Part shown: positions 8,844 to 17,658 of the stretch, in pieces
Layout: every line of letters starts with the position of its first letter
How positions within the stretch are numbered: position 1 is the first letter of the stretch
Origin: an uncultured Rhodospirillales bacterium
GTDB lineage: Bacteria > Pseudomonadota > Alphaproteobacteria > ATCC43930 > CGMCC-115725
DNA length: 64,000 nt
Assembly (NCBI GenBank): GCA_903828515.1
Contig: CAIKMD010000007.1
Location: forward strand, 930,001 to 994,000
Direction of reading: 5' to 3'
Made by a program: the position numbers and the translations under genes
Notes under the pieces: generated by a model
The model's input: only the letters and a program-made list of their open reading frames with translations
Told to the model about the DNA's origin: nothing
Database searches by the model: none

Positions 8844-11174
8844 ATGGGCGCATTCGGTATCGGCCAATCGGTCAGTCGCTTCGAGGATCCGCGCCTGTTG
8901 CGCGGCGCGGGGCGCTATGTCGCCGACACCAATCTGGCGCATCAGACTTACGCGTATTTTCTGCGCTCGCCGCACGCCAATGCCAAAATCCTGAAGATCG
9001 ACGTTACGGCGGCGAAGGCGGCGCCCGGCGTTCTCGCGGTTCTGACCGAGGCGGATGTCGCGGCGGACGGGCTGGGCGTCACACGGGTGGCGCTGCCGCG
9101 CAAACGTCCCGACGGCTCGCCGATGTTTGCCCGGCCGCATCCCGGTCTCGCGCGCGGTCGCGTCCGCTATGTCGGCGATCCGATCGCGCTGGTCGTCGCC
9201 GAGACCTTGGCCGAGGCCAAGGACGCCGCCGAACTGATCGAGATCGATTTCGAACCCTTGCCGTCGGTGACCGACACTTGGGAGACCGTGAAACCGGGCG
9301 CGCCGCGCGTCTGGGACGAAAACCCCGACAACATCTCGCATGTCTGGGAGGCGGGCAACAAGGCGGCGGCGGATGCCGCGTTTGCCGGCGCCGCGCATGT
9401 CGTCAAAAGCCGCTACACGATCAGCCGCGTCCACGCGCAATACATGGAGCCGCGCGGCGCGATCGGTTCCTACGACGCGAACGATCAGCGCTACACGCTC
9501 TATGCCGACGTGCAATACGCGCATCGGGTGCGCGATATGTTGGCCGGCAACATCTTCAAGATTCCGGAGACCGATGTTCGCGTCGTTGTCGGCGATGTCG
9601 GCGGCGGGTTCGGGACCAAGGGCTGGCAGTATGTCGAGCATCGGTTGATGCTGTGGGCATCGAAGAAGATCGGCCGTCCGGTCAAATGGAGTTGCGAGCG
9701 CAGCGAGGTTTTGCTGGCTGACGAACATGGCCGCGACGTGGCGGCCGAGGCCGAGTTGGCGCTCGACAAGGACGGGAAATTTCTCGGCATCAAAGTCCGC
9801 ACCATCAGCAATGTCGGCGCGTATCTGTCGTCCGATCGCAACATGCTGGCGACTTTTGGCAGCTTCGGCGCGCTGGTCGGCGTCTACGACATTCCGGCGG
9901 GCCACGCGCATCTCACCGTCGCGTTCTCGAACAGCTCGGCGACCGCGCCCTATCGCGGCGCCGGCCGGCCCGAGGCGATCTTCATCATCGAACGCCTGAT
10001 CGAGGATGCGGCACGCCAGACCGGATTCGACCGGGTCGAGTTGCGTCGCAAGAACCTCATCCCGGTGGCGAAGCTTCCCTATAAGACGGTGCTGGGCCTC
10101 ACCTACGACTGTGGAAATTTTCCGGCGATCATGGAGCGCGGTCTCGCCTTCGGCGACGTCGCGGGATTTGCCAAGCGGCAGGCGGAATCGAAGGCGCGGG
10201 GCAAGCTGCGCGGTCTTGGGATCGCGAATGCGATCGAGCGTGCGGCGGGGCCGGGGCCTGAATACGCCGAATTGCGTTTCAGCACCGGCGGCCAGGTGAC
10301 CTTGCTGATGGGCACGATTCATCAGGGCCAGGGCCACGACACGACCTTCAAGCAGATCGCGATCGAGAAGCTCGGCCTCGACCCGAAAGATATCCGCTTC
10401 GTTTCCGGTGACACCGACCTCGTCGCCTTCGGCACCGGCACCAACGGGTCGCGCTCGACCGTGATCGGCGGCACGGCGGTGACCTTGGCGGCGGAGAAGG
10501 TGATTACCAAGGCGCGCAAGATCGCGGCACACATGCTCGAGGTCAGCGACGCCGAGCTGCAATTCGCCGACGGGCGCTTCACCATTCCGGGCACCGACAA
10601 GGCGGTCGGCTTGAAGGAAGTCGCGCGCACGGCGTTTCAGCCGAACAAACTCCCTAAGGGCATGGAACCCGGCCTCTACGAGACCGGCACGTTCTCGCCG
10701 ACCAACGATACGTTCCCCAATGGCTGTCACGTCTGTGAAGTCGAGATCGATCCCGAGACGGGCGAAGTGACGCTCGAACGCTATGCGGTAGTTGACGATG
10801 TCGGCACGGTGATCAATCCGAAGCTCCTGAAGGGCCAGATTCACGGCGGCGTAGCGCAGGGTCTGGGTCAGGTATTGATGGAAAACGTCGCTTACGATCC
10901 GCAGTCGGGACAGCTCTTGTCCGCGTCGTTCATGGATTACGCGATGCCGCGCGCGGACAATTTTTGCGACATCGAAATCGAAAGCCAGCCGGTGCCGACG
11001 AAGCTCAATCCGCTCGGCGCCAAGGGCGCGGGCGAGGCCGGCACGGTCGGCGCACTGCCCGCGGTGACGCTGGCGATCATCGACGCGATGGCGCCGCTCG
11101 GTGTTACCGATATTGCCATGCCGGCGACCGGCGAACGTGTGTGGCGCGCGCTCAACGCCGCCAAAACTCATTAA
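8844..11174 (+). CDS. Xanthine dehydrogenase-family molybdopterin-binding large subunit (CoxL-like)
   Basis: A 776-residue catalytic subunit of the molybdenum hydroxylase family. It starts with the standard IGQSVSRFEDPRLLRGAGRYVAD. The N-terminal aldehyde-oxidase a/b hammerhead domain covers about residues 20-135 and the molybdenum-binding domains the remainder. Visible are GGGFGTKG, TAPYRGAGRPEA (368-377) and the catalytic glutamate in GAGEAGTVGA (E731). The active-site loop is AYRGAGR, not the AYxCSFR of true CO dehydrogenase, so it is a form II/aldehyde- or heterocycle-hydroxylase type. No FAD or 2Fe-2S subunit gene is adjacent. It is followed after 16 bases by a VOC dioxygenase with a strong ribosome site. 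Confidence 0.93.
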   Translation: MGAFGIGQSVSRFEDPRLLRGAGRYVADTNLAHQTYAYFLRSPHANAKILKIDVTAAKAAPGVLAVLTEADVAADGLGVTRVALPRKRPDGSPMFARPHPGLARGRVRYVGDPIALVVAETLAEAKDAAELIEIDFEPLPSVTDTWETVKPGAPRVWDENPDNISHVWEAGNKAAADAAFAGAAHVVKSRYTISRVHAQYMEPRGAIGSYDANDQRYTLYADVQYAHRVRDMLAGNIFKIPETDVRVVVGDVGGGFGTKGWQYVEHRLMLWASKKIGRPVKWSCERSEVLLADEHGRDVAAEAELALDKDGKFLGIKVRTISNVGAYLSSDRNMLATFGSFGALVGVYDIPAGHAHLTVAFSNSSATAPYRGAGRPEAIFIIERLIEDAARQTGFDRVELRRKNLIPVAKLPYKTVLGLTYDCGNFPAIMERGLAFGDVAGFAKRQAESKARGKLRGLGIANAIERAAGPGPEYAELRFSTGGQVTLLMGTIHQGQGHDTTFKQIAIEKLGLDPKDIRFVSGDTDLVAFGTGTNGSRSTVIGGTAVTLAAEKVITKARKIAAHMLEVSDAELQFADGRFTIPGTDKAVGLKEVARTAFQPNKLPKGMEPGLYETGTFSPTNDTFPNGCHVCEVEIDPETGEVTLERYAVVDDVGTVINPKLLKGQIHGGVAQGLGQVLMENVAYDPQSGQLLSASFMDYAMPRADNFCDIEIESQPVPTKLNPLGAKGAGEAGTVGALPAVTLAIIDAMAPLGVTDIAMPATGERVWRALNAAKTH

Positions 11175-11190
11175 GCGGAGGAGATAGACC

Positions 11191-12102
11191 ATGCCCAGTA
11201 GCGTGAACGGACTGAGAAGCGTCGATTTTGGCGTCACCGACATCAAGGCGGCCGCCAAGTTCTATACCGAGATCTGGGGCTTGCGCCCGGTCGCCGACGG
11301 CAAGGGCTCGATCTTTCTGCGCGGCACCGGCCCCGAACATCACATCCTCGGCCTGCATCAGCGCGACAAAGGCGAGCTGCTGCGGGTCAATCTGTCAGCG
11401 CCCAGCGAGGCGGATGTCGACGCGATCTACGGCGTCATCCGGCAAACCAATCTGCGCGAGGTCGAGAAGCCGGGGCCGATCACCGAGCCGGGCGGCGGCT
11501 ACGGCTTCGCGTTTCAGGACCCGGAAGGCCGAACGATGCGCGTCATCGCCGGTGTCGAAAACCACAAGGATACGGCCGACAACATCGACCGCCCGAGGAA
11601 GCTCTCGCACTGCGTGCTCAATTCCAACGATCGCGACGCCGGCGTCGCGTTCTATTGCAAGAATCTCGGCTTCAAGCTGACCGATCGCACCGGCGGAATG
11701 AGTTTCATCCGTGCCAATAGCGACCATCATTGCGTCGCTTTGGTGAAGGGCGATGCCGCGACGCTGCATCACGTCGCGTTCGAGATGCCCTCGCTCGATG
11801 CCGTCATGCGCGGCGGCGGGCGTATGCGCGACAATGGCCATCCGATCGAATGGGGCGTGGGACGGCACGGTCCGGGCAACAACGTGTTTTCGTATTTCAT
11901 CGGGCCCGACGAAATGGTCATCGAATACACCGCCGAGGTCGATCAGGTCGACGATACCTACCCGGTCGGCGATCCCGAAAAATGGACATGGCCCAAGGGG
12001 CGCAACGACCGCTGGGGCATCAATGACGGCCCCTCGGTGCGGATGCACGACGCGGGAAAACACGTCGCTTTCTCGCCCGACATCTTCCACCCGGCGCTTT
12101 AG
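11191..12102 (+). CDS. Two-domain VOC-family extradiol-type dioxygenase
   Basis: A 303-residue protein with two vicinal-oxygen-chelate modules (residues about 6-125 and 135-250), the architecture of 2,3-dihydroxybiphenyl/catechol extradiol dioxygenases. In the C-terminal module the likely iron ligands are His in LSHCVLNS, His in LHHVAFEMPS and Glu in MVIEYTAE, the expected His-His-Glu facial triad. A GGAGGAGAT ribosome site precedes the ATG. It follows the CoxL-like gene and is probably in the same transcript, hinting at ring hydroxylation followed by cleavage. A glyoxalase-like role is a weaker alternative. Confidence 0.85.
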   Translation: MPSSVNGLRSVDFGVTDIKAAAKFYTEIWGLRPVADGKGSIFLRGTGPEHHILGLHQRDKGELLRVNLSAPSEADVDAIYGVIRQTNLREVEKPGPITEPGGGYGFAFQDPEGRTMRVIAGVENHKDTADNIDRPRKLSHCVLNSNDRDAGVAFYCKNLGFKLTDRTGGMSFIRANSDHHCVALVKGDAATLHHVAFEMPSLDAVMRGGGRMRDNGHPIEWGVGRHGPGNNVFSYFIGPDEMVIEYTAEVDQVDDTYPVGDPEKWTWPKGRNDRWGINDGPSVRMHDAGKHVAFSPDIFHPAL

Positions 12103-12120
12103 GCGGAACACGCGGGGCTC

Positions 12121-14085
12121 GTGGCCGGTATCGCGCAGGAGCTCGAACAAGCGCTTGCGCTTCACCGTCAGGGCAAGCTCGCCGAGGCGGAAGCGCTCTA
12201 CCGGAAGATCATCGCGCTCGCGCCGAACCATGCCGATGCGCTCTATTTCTTCGGCATGCTCGAATTCCAGCGCGGCCGCCACGACGCGGCGGTCCCGCTC
12301 TTCGAGCGGGCGGTCGCGCACAACGACGGCAACCCGTTCGCGTATTTCCATCTCGGTTGCGCGTTGCAGGAATTGAAGCGAACCGATGCGGCGATCGCGG
12401 CCTATGACCGCACCATCGCGCTGAAGCCCGATCTCGCCGAGGCCTATAACAACCGGGCCAATGCGTTGCGCGATGCCGGACGGGTCGACGAGGCGCGCGC
12501 GAGCTTCGATTGCGCCATTGCCCTGAAACCCGATTTCCTCGTCGCGCTCTATAATCGCGGTAGTGTCCTGCGCGATCTCGGCCGGTTCGACGAGGCGCTG
12601 GCCAGCCTCGATCGCGCCGTCGAACTGAAGCCCGATTTCGCCGAGGCTTGGCACAACCGTGCCGCCGTTCTGAACGCTATGAAACGATCCGACGAGGCGC
12701 TGGAAAGTTACGACCGCGCGCTCGCGCTGAAGCCGGGATCGGCCGAGACACTCAACAATCGGGGCGTCGTCCTCGCCGATCTCGGCCGCTTCGATGCGGC
12801 GCTGGAAAGCTACGACCGCGCGCTCGGTTTGAAACCCGACTACGTCGAGGCCTTGAACAATCGGGGCAACGCCTTGCGCAAGCTCGGGCGGCCGGACGAG
12901 GCGCTCGACTGTTATGCGCGGGCGCTCGTCCTGCAGCCCGACCATGCCGACGCGTTCAACAACAGCGGCAATGCCTTGCGGGATCTGGGCCGTCATGCCG
13001 AGGCGCTGGCCCGCTATGACACGGCAATCGCGCTGAAGCCGGATTATGCCGAGGCTTACGACAATCGCGGCGTGGTGCTCGACGATCTGCGGCGGTTCGA
13101 CGAAGCCCTCGCGAGTTTCGATCGCGCCATCGCGATTGCGCCGGACTATCCCGACGCCTATGCGAACAAGAGCCTGGTCAAGCTTCGGCTCGGCGACTTT
13201 GCCGAGGGCTGGCCGCTCTACGAATGGCGTTGGCGCAGCAAAAATTTCACCAGCAATCCGCGGAATTTCCGTCAGCCGTTATGGCAAGGGCAGGCCCTCG
13301 GGTCGGCTCAGACGATCCTGCTGCATGCCGAGCAGGGGCTAGGCGACACGATCGAGTTCTGTCGCTATGCGCCCCTTGTCGCGGTGCGGGGGGGCCGGGT
13401 GGTGCTGGAGGTGCAGCGTCCCTTGATGGGCCTGCTTCGAGGATTGGCGGGCGTCGATACGATGGTCGCTGCCGGCGATGCCTTGCCGGATTTCGATGTC
13501 CATTGTCCGCTCCTGAGCCTGCCGGGGATCATCGGGACCATTCCGGCCTCGGTGCCGTATCTGGCGGCGGACCCGGCCCGCATTGCCCAATGGCGCGAGC
13601 GTTTGCCGCAAGCGGATTTTCGCATCGGCATCGTGTGGCAGGGCAACCCCGCGGTGAAGATCGACCGGGGACGCTCGGCGCCGCTTGCCGCGTTCGCGCC
13701 GCTCGCGCGCGTGCCCGGCGTTCGCCTGATCAGCCTGCAGAAACATCATGGCCTCGATCAGCTCGACCATCTTCCCGCCGACATGAACATCGAGACCTTG
13801 GGCGACGATTTTGACGCGGGTGCCGATGCCTTCCTCGATACCGCCGCGATCATGATGAGCCTCGATCTTCTCGTCACCACCGACACGTCGATCGTTCATC
13901 TTGCCGGCGCCTTGAACCGTCCGATCTGGGTCGCGCTTCAGGCGCTGCCCTATTGGACCTGGATGCTGGATCGCGAGGACAGCCCGTGGTATCCCTCGAT
14001 GCGTCTGTTCCGTCAGACCCAAGCCGGTGACTGGACCGGCGTCTTCGAACGGATCACACGGGAACTGGTGCGGCTGCGTCGGTGA
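12121..14085 (+). CDS. TPR-repeat protein fused to a GT-B glycosyltransferase-like domain
   Basis: A 654-residue cytoplasmic fusion. Residues 1 to about 365 form ten or eleven consecutive tetratricopeptide repeats of 34 residues with the motif ALxxYDRALALKPD. Residues about 370-654 resemble GT9/GT41-like GT-B enzymes: LLHAEQGLGDTIEFCRYAPL, then FRIGIVWQGNP, the SLQK strand, and DLLVTTDTSIVHLAGALNRP, the nucleotide-sugar-side motif of heptosyltransferase-like proteins. GTG is the start codon. The DUF6165 gene begins five bases after its stop, a pairing that suggests a shared role. The acceptor is unknown. Confidence 0.88.
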   Translation: MAGIAQELEQALALHRQGKLAEAEALYRKIIALAPNHADALYFFGMLEFQRGRHDAAVPLFERAVAHNDGNPFAYFHLGCALQELKRTDAAIAAYDRTIALKPDLAEAYNNRANALRDAGRVDEARASFDCAIALKPDFLVALYNRGSVLRDLGRFDEALASLDRAVELKPDFAEAWHNRAAVLNAMKRSDEALESYDRALALKPGSAETLNNRGVVLADLGRFDAALESYDRALGLKPDYVEALNNRGNALRKLGRPDEALDCYARALVLQPDHADAFNNSGNALRDLGRHAEALARYDTAIALKPDYAEAYDNRGVVLDDLRRFDEALASFDRAIAIAPDYPDAYANKSLVKLRLGDFAEGWPLYEWRWRSKNFTSNPRNFRQPLWQGQALGSAQTILLHAEQGLGDTIEFCRYAPLVAVRGGRVVLEVQRPLMGLLRGLAGVDTMVAAGDALPDFDVHCPLLSLPGIIGTIPASVPYLAADPARIAQWRERLPQADFRIGIVWQGNPAVKIDRGRSAPLAAFAPLARVPGVRLISLQKHHGLDQLDHLPADMNIETLGDDFDAGADAFLDTAAIMMSLDLLVTTDTSIVHLAGALNRPIWVALQALPYWTWMLDREDSPWYPSMRLFRQTQAGDWTGVFERITRELVRLRR

Positions 14086-14089
14086 TGAC

Positions 14090-14479
14090 ATGGAACTGAA
14101 CATTGCCGTGTCGCCGGGGGAACTGATCGACAAGATCACCATCCTCGAGATCAAGCTGGCGCGAATTGCCGATGACGCCAAGCTGCGCAACATCCGTCAC
14201 GAGCATGTGATTTTGTCGAAGACGTTGGCATCCGCGATCGTCGATACGCCGGAACTTGCGGCGCTGCGCCGGGAGCTTCGGTCCATCAACGAAACGCTGT
14301 GGCAGGTCGAAGAGGATATTCGCGCGCTTGAACGTCGCGGCGACTTCGGTGACCGCTTTATTGCCGCGGCGCGCGCGATCTATGAAAACAATGACCGCCG
14401 CGCCGAGGTCAAAAGAGGGATCAACGAATTGCTCGGCAGCGATCTGATCGAAGAAAAATCCTACGGACCGGCGTCTTAA
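14090..14479 (+). CDS. DUF6165-like small coiled-coil protein
   Basis: A 129-residue, mostly helical protein. It begins NIAVSPGELIDKITILEIKLARI, continues with charged heptad-like helices, and ends GINELLGSDLIEEKSY. I believe this is the family called DUF6165, which has no assigned function; the name is from memory. ATG 14090 is chosen because it lies just after the previous stop. The close spacing to the TPR-glycosyltransferase gene argues for joint expression and perhaps physical interaction. Its TAA stop shares TTAA with the converging esterase gene. Confidence 0.78.
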   Translation: MELNIAVSPGELIDKITILEIKLARIADDAKLRNIRHEHVILSKTLASAIVDTPELAALRRELRSINETLWQVEEDIRALERRGDFGDRFIAAARAIYENNDRRAEVKRGINELLGSDLIEEKSYGPAS

Positions 14480-15312
14480 AGCCGCTCGGCGAGAAACCGC
14501 TTCAGGCGCGGCGCGAAGAAGCCCGAGAAACTGTCGGGTTCTTCGATTGGGTCCGAGCCCCAGAAATGCGGCGCCGATTGCACGATCGAGCTGCGGACAT
14601 AGATGCCGGCCTGTTTCAACGCGGTCATGAAGGCGAAAGACTGGGTTGCGACCTCGACCGTGTCGTCCTCGGTACCCCAGCCGAGAAGGAACGCCGTCTG
14701 CTTGTTGTCGCTGGTGGCGTGGCTGATCGGGGACGCATCGAAATAGATCCGGCGATTGTCGATCGGCGCGGTGCCAAGAAGTTTCTCGGTGATCTGATCG
14801 CGCGGCCGCGCCACCAGATCGTGCTGCCACTGAGCCGGAAGGTCGTAGACGCCATAGAGGCCGATCATCGCCTTGACCTTGGTGCTCTGCGCCGCATGCG
14901 TGTCGTCGCGATAGGCGCCAGCGAAAAGGTCTGAGTCGCCGGCGAGTGCGACGAGGGCGGCGAGATGCGCGCCGGCACTGTCACCCATCAGGGCAATGCG
15001 CTTGGCATCGACCTTCAATTCGGCCGCCGCGCCGCGCACGTACTGTACCGCCGCGCGAACGTCGTGGACCGCATCCGGATAGGATTTCACGCCCGGTTTG
15101 CACAGCCGGTAGTCGATCGCCACAAGAACGTAGCCGGCGGTGGCGAGATAAGGTCCCCAATGGCGATAGGATTCGCGCGAGCCTTGCTGCCAACCGCCGC
15201 CATGCACGGCGACGATGGCCGGGAACGGGCCGTTGCCCTCGGGCGAATAGACATCGGCGACGAGATCCACGCCGTCATGCTGGGCGAAGACGATTCCGGC
15301 TTTCTTCTGCAT
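14476..15312 (-). CDS. Alpha/beta hydrolase, esterase (BD-FAE / HSL-like)
   Basis: A 278-residue carboxylesterase-like enzyme without a signal peptide. The oxyanion-hole motif HGGGW is near residue 38, and the nucleophile elbow GDSAGAH near residue 109. The aspartate is in GWGTEDDTV and the catalytic histidine in SAPHFWG. The cap carries DYRLCKPG and the conserved YPDAVHDVRAAVQYVR helix typical of BD-FAE and kynurenine-formamidase-like esterases. The next gene downstream of its start, an SDR, ends three bases away on the same strand, so the two are probably co-transcribed. Confidence 0.88.
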   Translation of the reverse strand: MQKKAGIVFAQHDGVDLVADVYSPEGNGPFPAIVAVHGGGWQQGSRESYRHWGPYLATAGYVLVAIDYRLCKPGVKSYPDAVHDVRAAVQYVRGAAAELKVDAKRIALMGDSAGAHLAALVALAGDSDLFAGAYRDDTHAAQSTKVKAMIGLYGVYDLPAQWQHDLVARPRDQITEKLLGTAPIDNRRIYFDASPISHATSDNKQTAFLLGWGTEDDTVEVATQSFAFMTALKQAGIYVRSSIVQSAPHFWGSDPIEEPDSFSGFFAPRLKRFLAERL

Positions 15313-15315
15313 GGT

Positions 15316-16029
15316 TCAGGCTCCTCCCAGGATGATCTCGCCATTCCGCGTGTTCGAGGCCTCGGCCAGAACGACGAATGCCTCGGTGGCGTTCTCAGGC
15401 GCGGTCAGGCGCGTGCGATCTTCGAACGGAAAGGCGGCAAAACGCAACTCGGTCGCGAGCGGGCCGGGATCGACCAGGTTCGCGCGCACCGTGCTTTGCG
15501 CGATTTCGGCGGCATAGGTTTTGACCATGGCCTCGAGCGCGGCCTTGGTCGCGGCATAGGGGCCCCAATAGGGTAGGCTCTCGCGGGCGGCGGCGGCGGT
15601 GACGAAGATCGCGCGGCCCGCCGGCGACAGGCGCAGCAGCGGATCGAGCGCGCGGATGAGGCGCCAATTCGCGGTGAGATTGACGTCGACGATTTCCTGC
15701 CAGACCGGCGGATCGAAATGACCGGTGGGACCGAGATGGTCGAGCGTCGCCGCGCAAGATACCAGCACGTCGAGACGGCCGAAGCGCTGATGCAGGGCCG
15801 CGGCCATCGCATCGATCTTGTCGAACTCGCGCAAATTCTGCGGGACCAGCGTCGCGGTGCCGCCGGCTTTGCGGATTGCATCGTCGGTGGCCTCGAGGCC
15901 TTTTTGCGTGCGCGCCAGGAGGATCGTGTGCGCGCCCTCGGCGGCGAGGCGTTTCGCCACGGCCGCGCCAAGGCCGCGGGACGCGCCGGTGATGAGGGCC
16001 ACGCGGCCCGAGAGGCGCGGTTCGCTCAT
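15316..16029 (-). CDS. SDR-family oxidoreductase with altered catalytic serine
   Basis: A 237-residue short-chain dehydrogenase/reductase. The NAD(P)-binding motif TGASRGLG is at residues 14-21 and the active-site YAATK lies near residue 154. The position 13 residues before the catalytic tyrosine, normally serine, is alanine inside the run FVTAAAARES. Its own genome context (next to purF and the esterase) gives no substrate. The closest general type is the YciK-like reductase group. Either a non-standard catalytic mechanism or a non-enzymatic role is possible. The fold assignment is firm. Confidence 0.87.
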   Translation of the reverse strand: MSEPRLSGRVALITGASRGLGAAVAKRLAAEGAHTILLARTQKGLEATDDAIRKAGGTATLVPQNLREFDKIDAMAAALHQRFGRLDVLVSCAATLDHLGPTGHFDPPVWQEIVDVNLTANWRLIRALDPLLRLSPAGRAIFVTAAAARESLPYWGPYAATKAALEAMVKTYAAEIAQSTVRANLVDPGPLATELRFAAFPFEDRTRLTAPENATEAFVVLAEASNTRNGEIILGGA

Positions 16030-16108
16030 GGACGGCGAAAACGCCTGTCACGCGGGGAGGCGTTCCGCTTCCCGGCGGGAAGCGGCGTGGAATGGAAAGA
16101 GGGGACGG

Positions 16109-17563
16109 TCACGCGTTTTCGGTGAGAAGCGAAAGCTGGGTCTGAACCTGGCCGGAATCATGATCCACCAGTGGGATCGGATAGTCGCCGGTGAAACACG
16201 CATCGCAATATTGCGGCGTCTTCATGTTGCGCTTGGTCTCGCCCAGCGCGCGATAGAGTCCGTCGATCGACACGAAGGCCAAGCTGTCCGCGCCGATATA
16301 TTTGCCCATCTCCTCGATCGACATGTTCGAGGCGAGGAGCTTGTTCCGCTCGGGCGTGGCGATGCCGTAGAAGCAGGAATCCTTGGTCGGCGGGCTCGAG
16401 ATGCGCATATGCACTTCTTTCGCGCCGGCCTGGCGGACCATGGCCACGATCTTGGTCGAGGTGGTACCGCGCACGATCGAGTCATCGACCAGGATCACGC
16501 GCTTGCCCTGGATGTGGGCGCGATTGGCGTTGTGCTTCAGCTTCACGCCGAGATTGCGGATCTGGTCGGTCGGCTCGATGAAGGTGCGGCCGACATAGTG
16601 ATTGCGGATGATGCCGAGTTCGAAAGGCAGCTTGCACTCGGCGGCATAACCCAAGGCCGCGGGCACGCCCGAATCGGGCACCGGTATGACGATGTCGGCA
16701 GCGACATGGCTTTCGCGCGCCAGCTCGGCGCCGATGCGCTTGCGGCTTTCATAGACGCTGACGCCGTCCATCACGCTGTCGGGACGGGCGAAATAGATAT
16801 ATTCGAAGATGCACAGGCGCTTGGTTTCACGCCCGAACGGGCGGATCGAGCGCAGGCCGTTGGGGCCGACGATGACCATTTCGCCCGCTTCGACGTCGCG
16901 CACGAAGTCGGCGCCGATGATATCGAGCGCGCAGCTTTCCGACGAAACGATCCAGGCTTCGCCGAGGCGCCCCAGCACCAAGGGCCGCACGCCCATCGGA
17001 TCGCGCACCGCGATCATGCCTTCCTGGGTCAGCGCCGCGAGCGAATAGGCGCCCTGGACCTGGCGCAGCGCGTCGATCATCCGTTCCTCGACGCTCAGCT
17101 TCAGGCTGGTGGCGATCAGGTGGACGATAACCTCGGTATCCGAGGTCGACTGGAACAAGCTGCCGCGACGGACGAGCTGCTGACGCAGTTTGTAGGAATT
17201 GGTCAGGTTGCCGTTGTGACAGATGGCGAGGCCGCCGAACTCGAAATCCGCGAACAGCGGCTGGACGTTGCGCATCGCCACTTCGCCGGTGGTGGCATAG
17301 CGCACATGGCCGATCGCGGAATGGCCCGAAAGCCGGGCGATCACTTCCTTGGAACTGAAATTGTCGCCGACATTGCCCATGCCGCGATGGGCGTGGAACT
17401 GTTCTCCGTCATAGGAGACGATTCCGGCGGCTTCCTGCCCGCGATGCTGCAGGGCGTGGAGCCCGAGCGCGGTCAGCGCCGTCGATTCCGCATGTCCGAA
17501 AATACCGAACACGCCGCATTCCTCATGCGGATGGTCATCATCGAAGGGCTGGGTTGTGTTCAT
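16109..17563 (-). CDS. purF: Amidophosphoribosyltransferase PurF
   Basis: A 484-residue enzyme for the first committed step of purine synthesis, converting PRPP and glutamine to phosphoribosylamine. An acidic propeptide ends before C16 (HEECGVFGIFGH), the expected N-terminal nucleophile after processing. The Ntn glutaminase domain contains ALQHRGQE and GHVRYATTG. The phosphoribosyltransferase half has VILVDDSIVRGTTS, the PRPP loop. YCDACFTGDYP near the C-terminus is typical of the Bacillus-type enzyme. It follows cvpA on the same strand after about 95 bases, the classical cvpA-purF order. Confidence 0.97.
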   Translation of the reverse strand: MNTTQPFDDDHPHEECGVFGIFGHAESTALTALGLHALQHRGQEAAGIVSYDGEQFHAHRGMGNVGDNFSSKEVIARLSGHSAIGHVRYATTGEVAMRNVQPLFADFEFGGLAICHNGNLTNSYKLRQQLVRRGSLFQSTSDTEVIVHLIATSLKLSVEERMIDALRQVQGAYSLAALTQEGMIAVRDPMGVRPLVLGRLGEAWIVSSESCALDIIGADFVRDVEAGEMVIVGPNGLRSIRPFGRETKRLCIFEYIYFARPDSVMDGVSVYESRKRIGAELARESHVAADIVIPVPDSGVPAALGYAAECKLPFELGIIRNHYVGRTFIEPTDQIRNLGVKLKHNANRAHIQGKRVILVDDSIVRGTTSTKIVAMVRQAGAKEVHMRISSPPTKDSCFYGIATPERNKLLASNMSIEEMGKYIGADSLAFVSIDGLYRALGETKRNMKTPQYCDACFTGDYPIPLVDHDSGQVQTQLSLLTENA

Positions 17564-17658
17564 GGGCCTCGCGTTAGAGATAGGGATCGCGGCGCCGAGA
17601 GTCGAGGTTCTACACGGTATGGCAGCTATCCGCCAGAGCCGCTTTCCCAGAGCTGCTT

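Noticed and set aside
8844-11174. Identification as genuine aerobic CO dehydrogenase
   Set aside because: The active-site loop is AYRGAGR, not the AYxCSFR of form I CO dehydrogenase, and the partner subunit genes are missing.
8697-11258. 853-codon open frame on the minus strand opposite the CoxL-like gene
   Set aside because: It is a mirror frame created by high-GC codon use. The plus-strand frame has unmistakable molybdenum-hydroxylase motifs, and the minus frame is low-complexity Arg/Ala/Asp-rich without recognisable domains.
11395-12996. 533-codon minus-strand frame opposite the VOC and TPR genes
   Set aside because: The apparent protein repeats are just the reverse complement of the TPR repeat DNA.
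12200-13200. Regularly spaced repeats of about 102 bases
   Set aside because: Considered as a repeat array or CRISPR-like structure, but they are the coding repeats of consecutive TPR units, diverged and without spacers.
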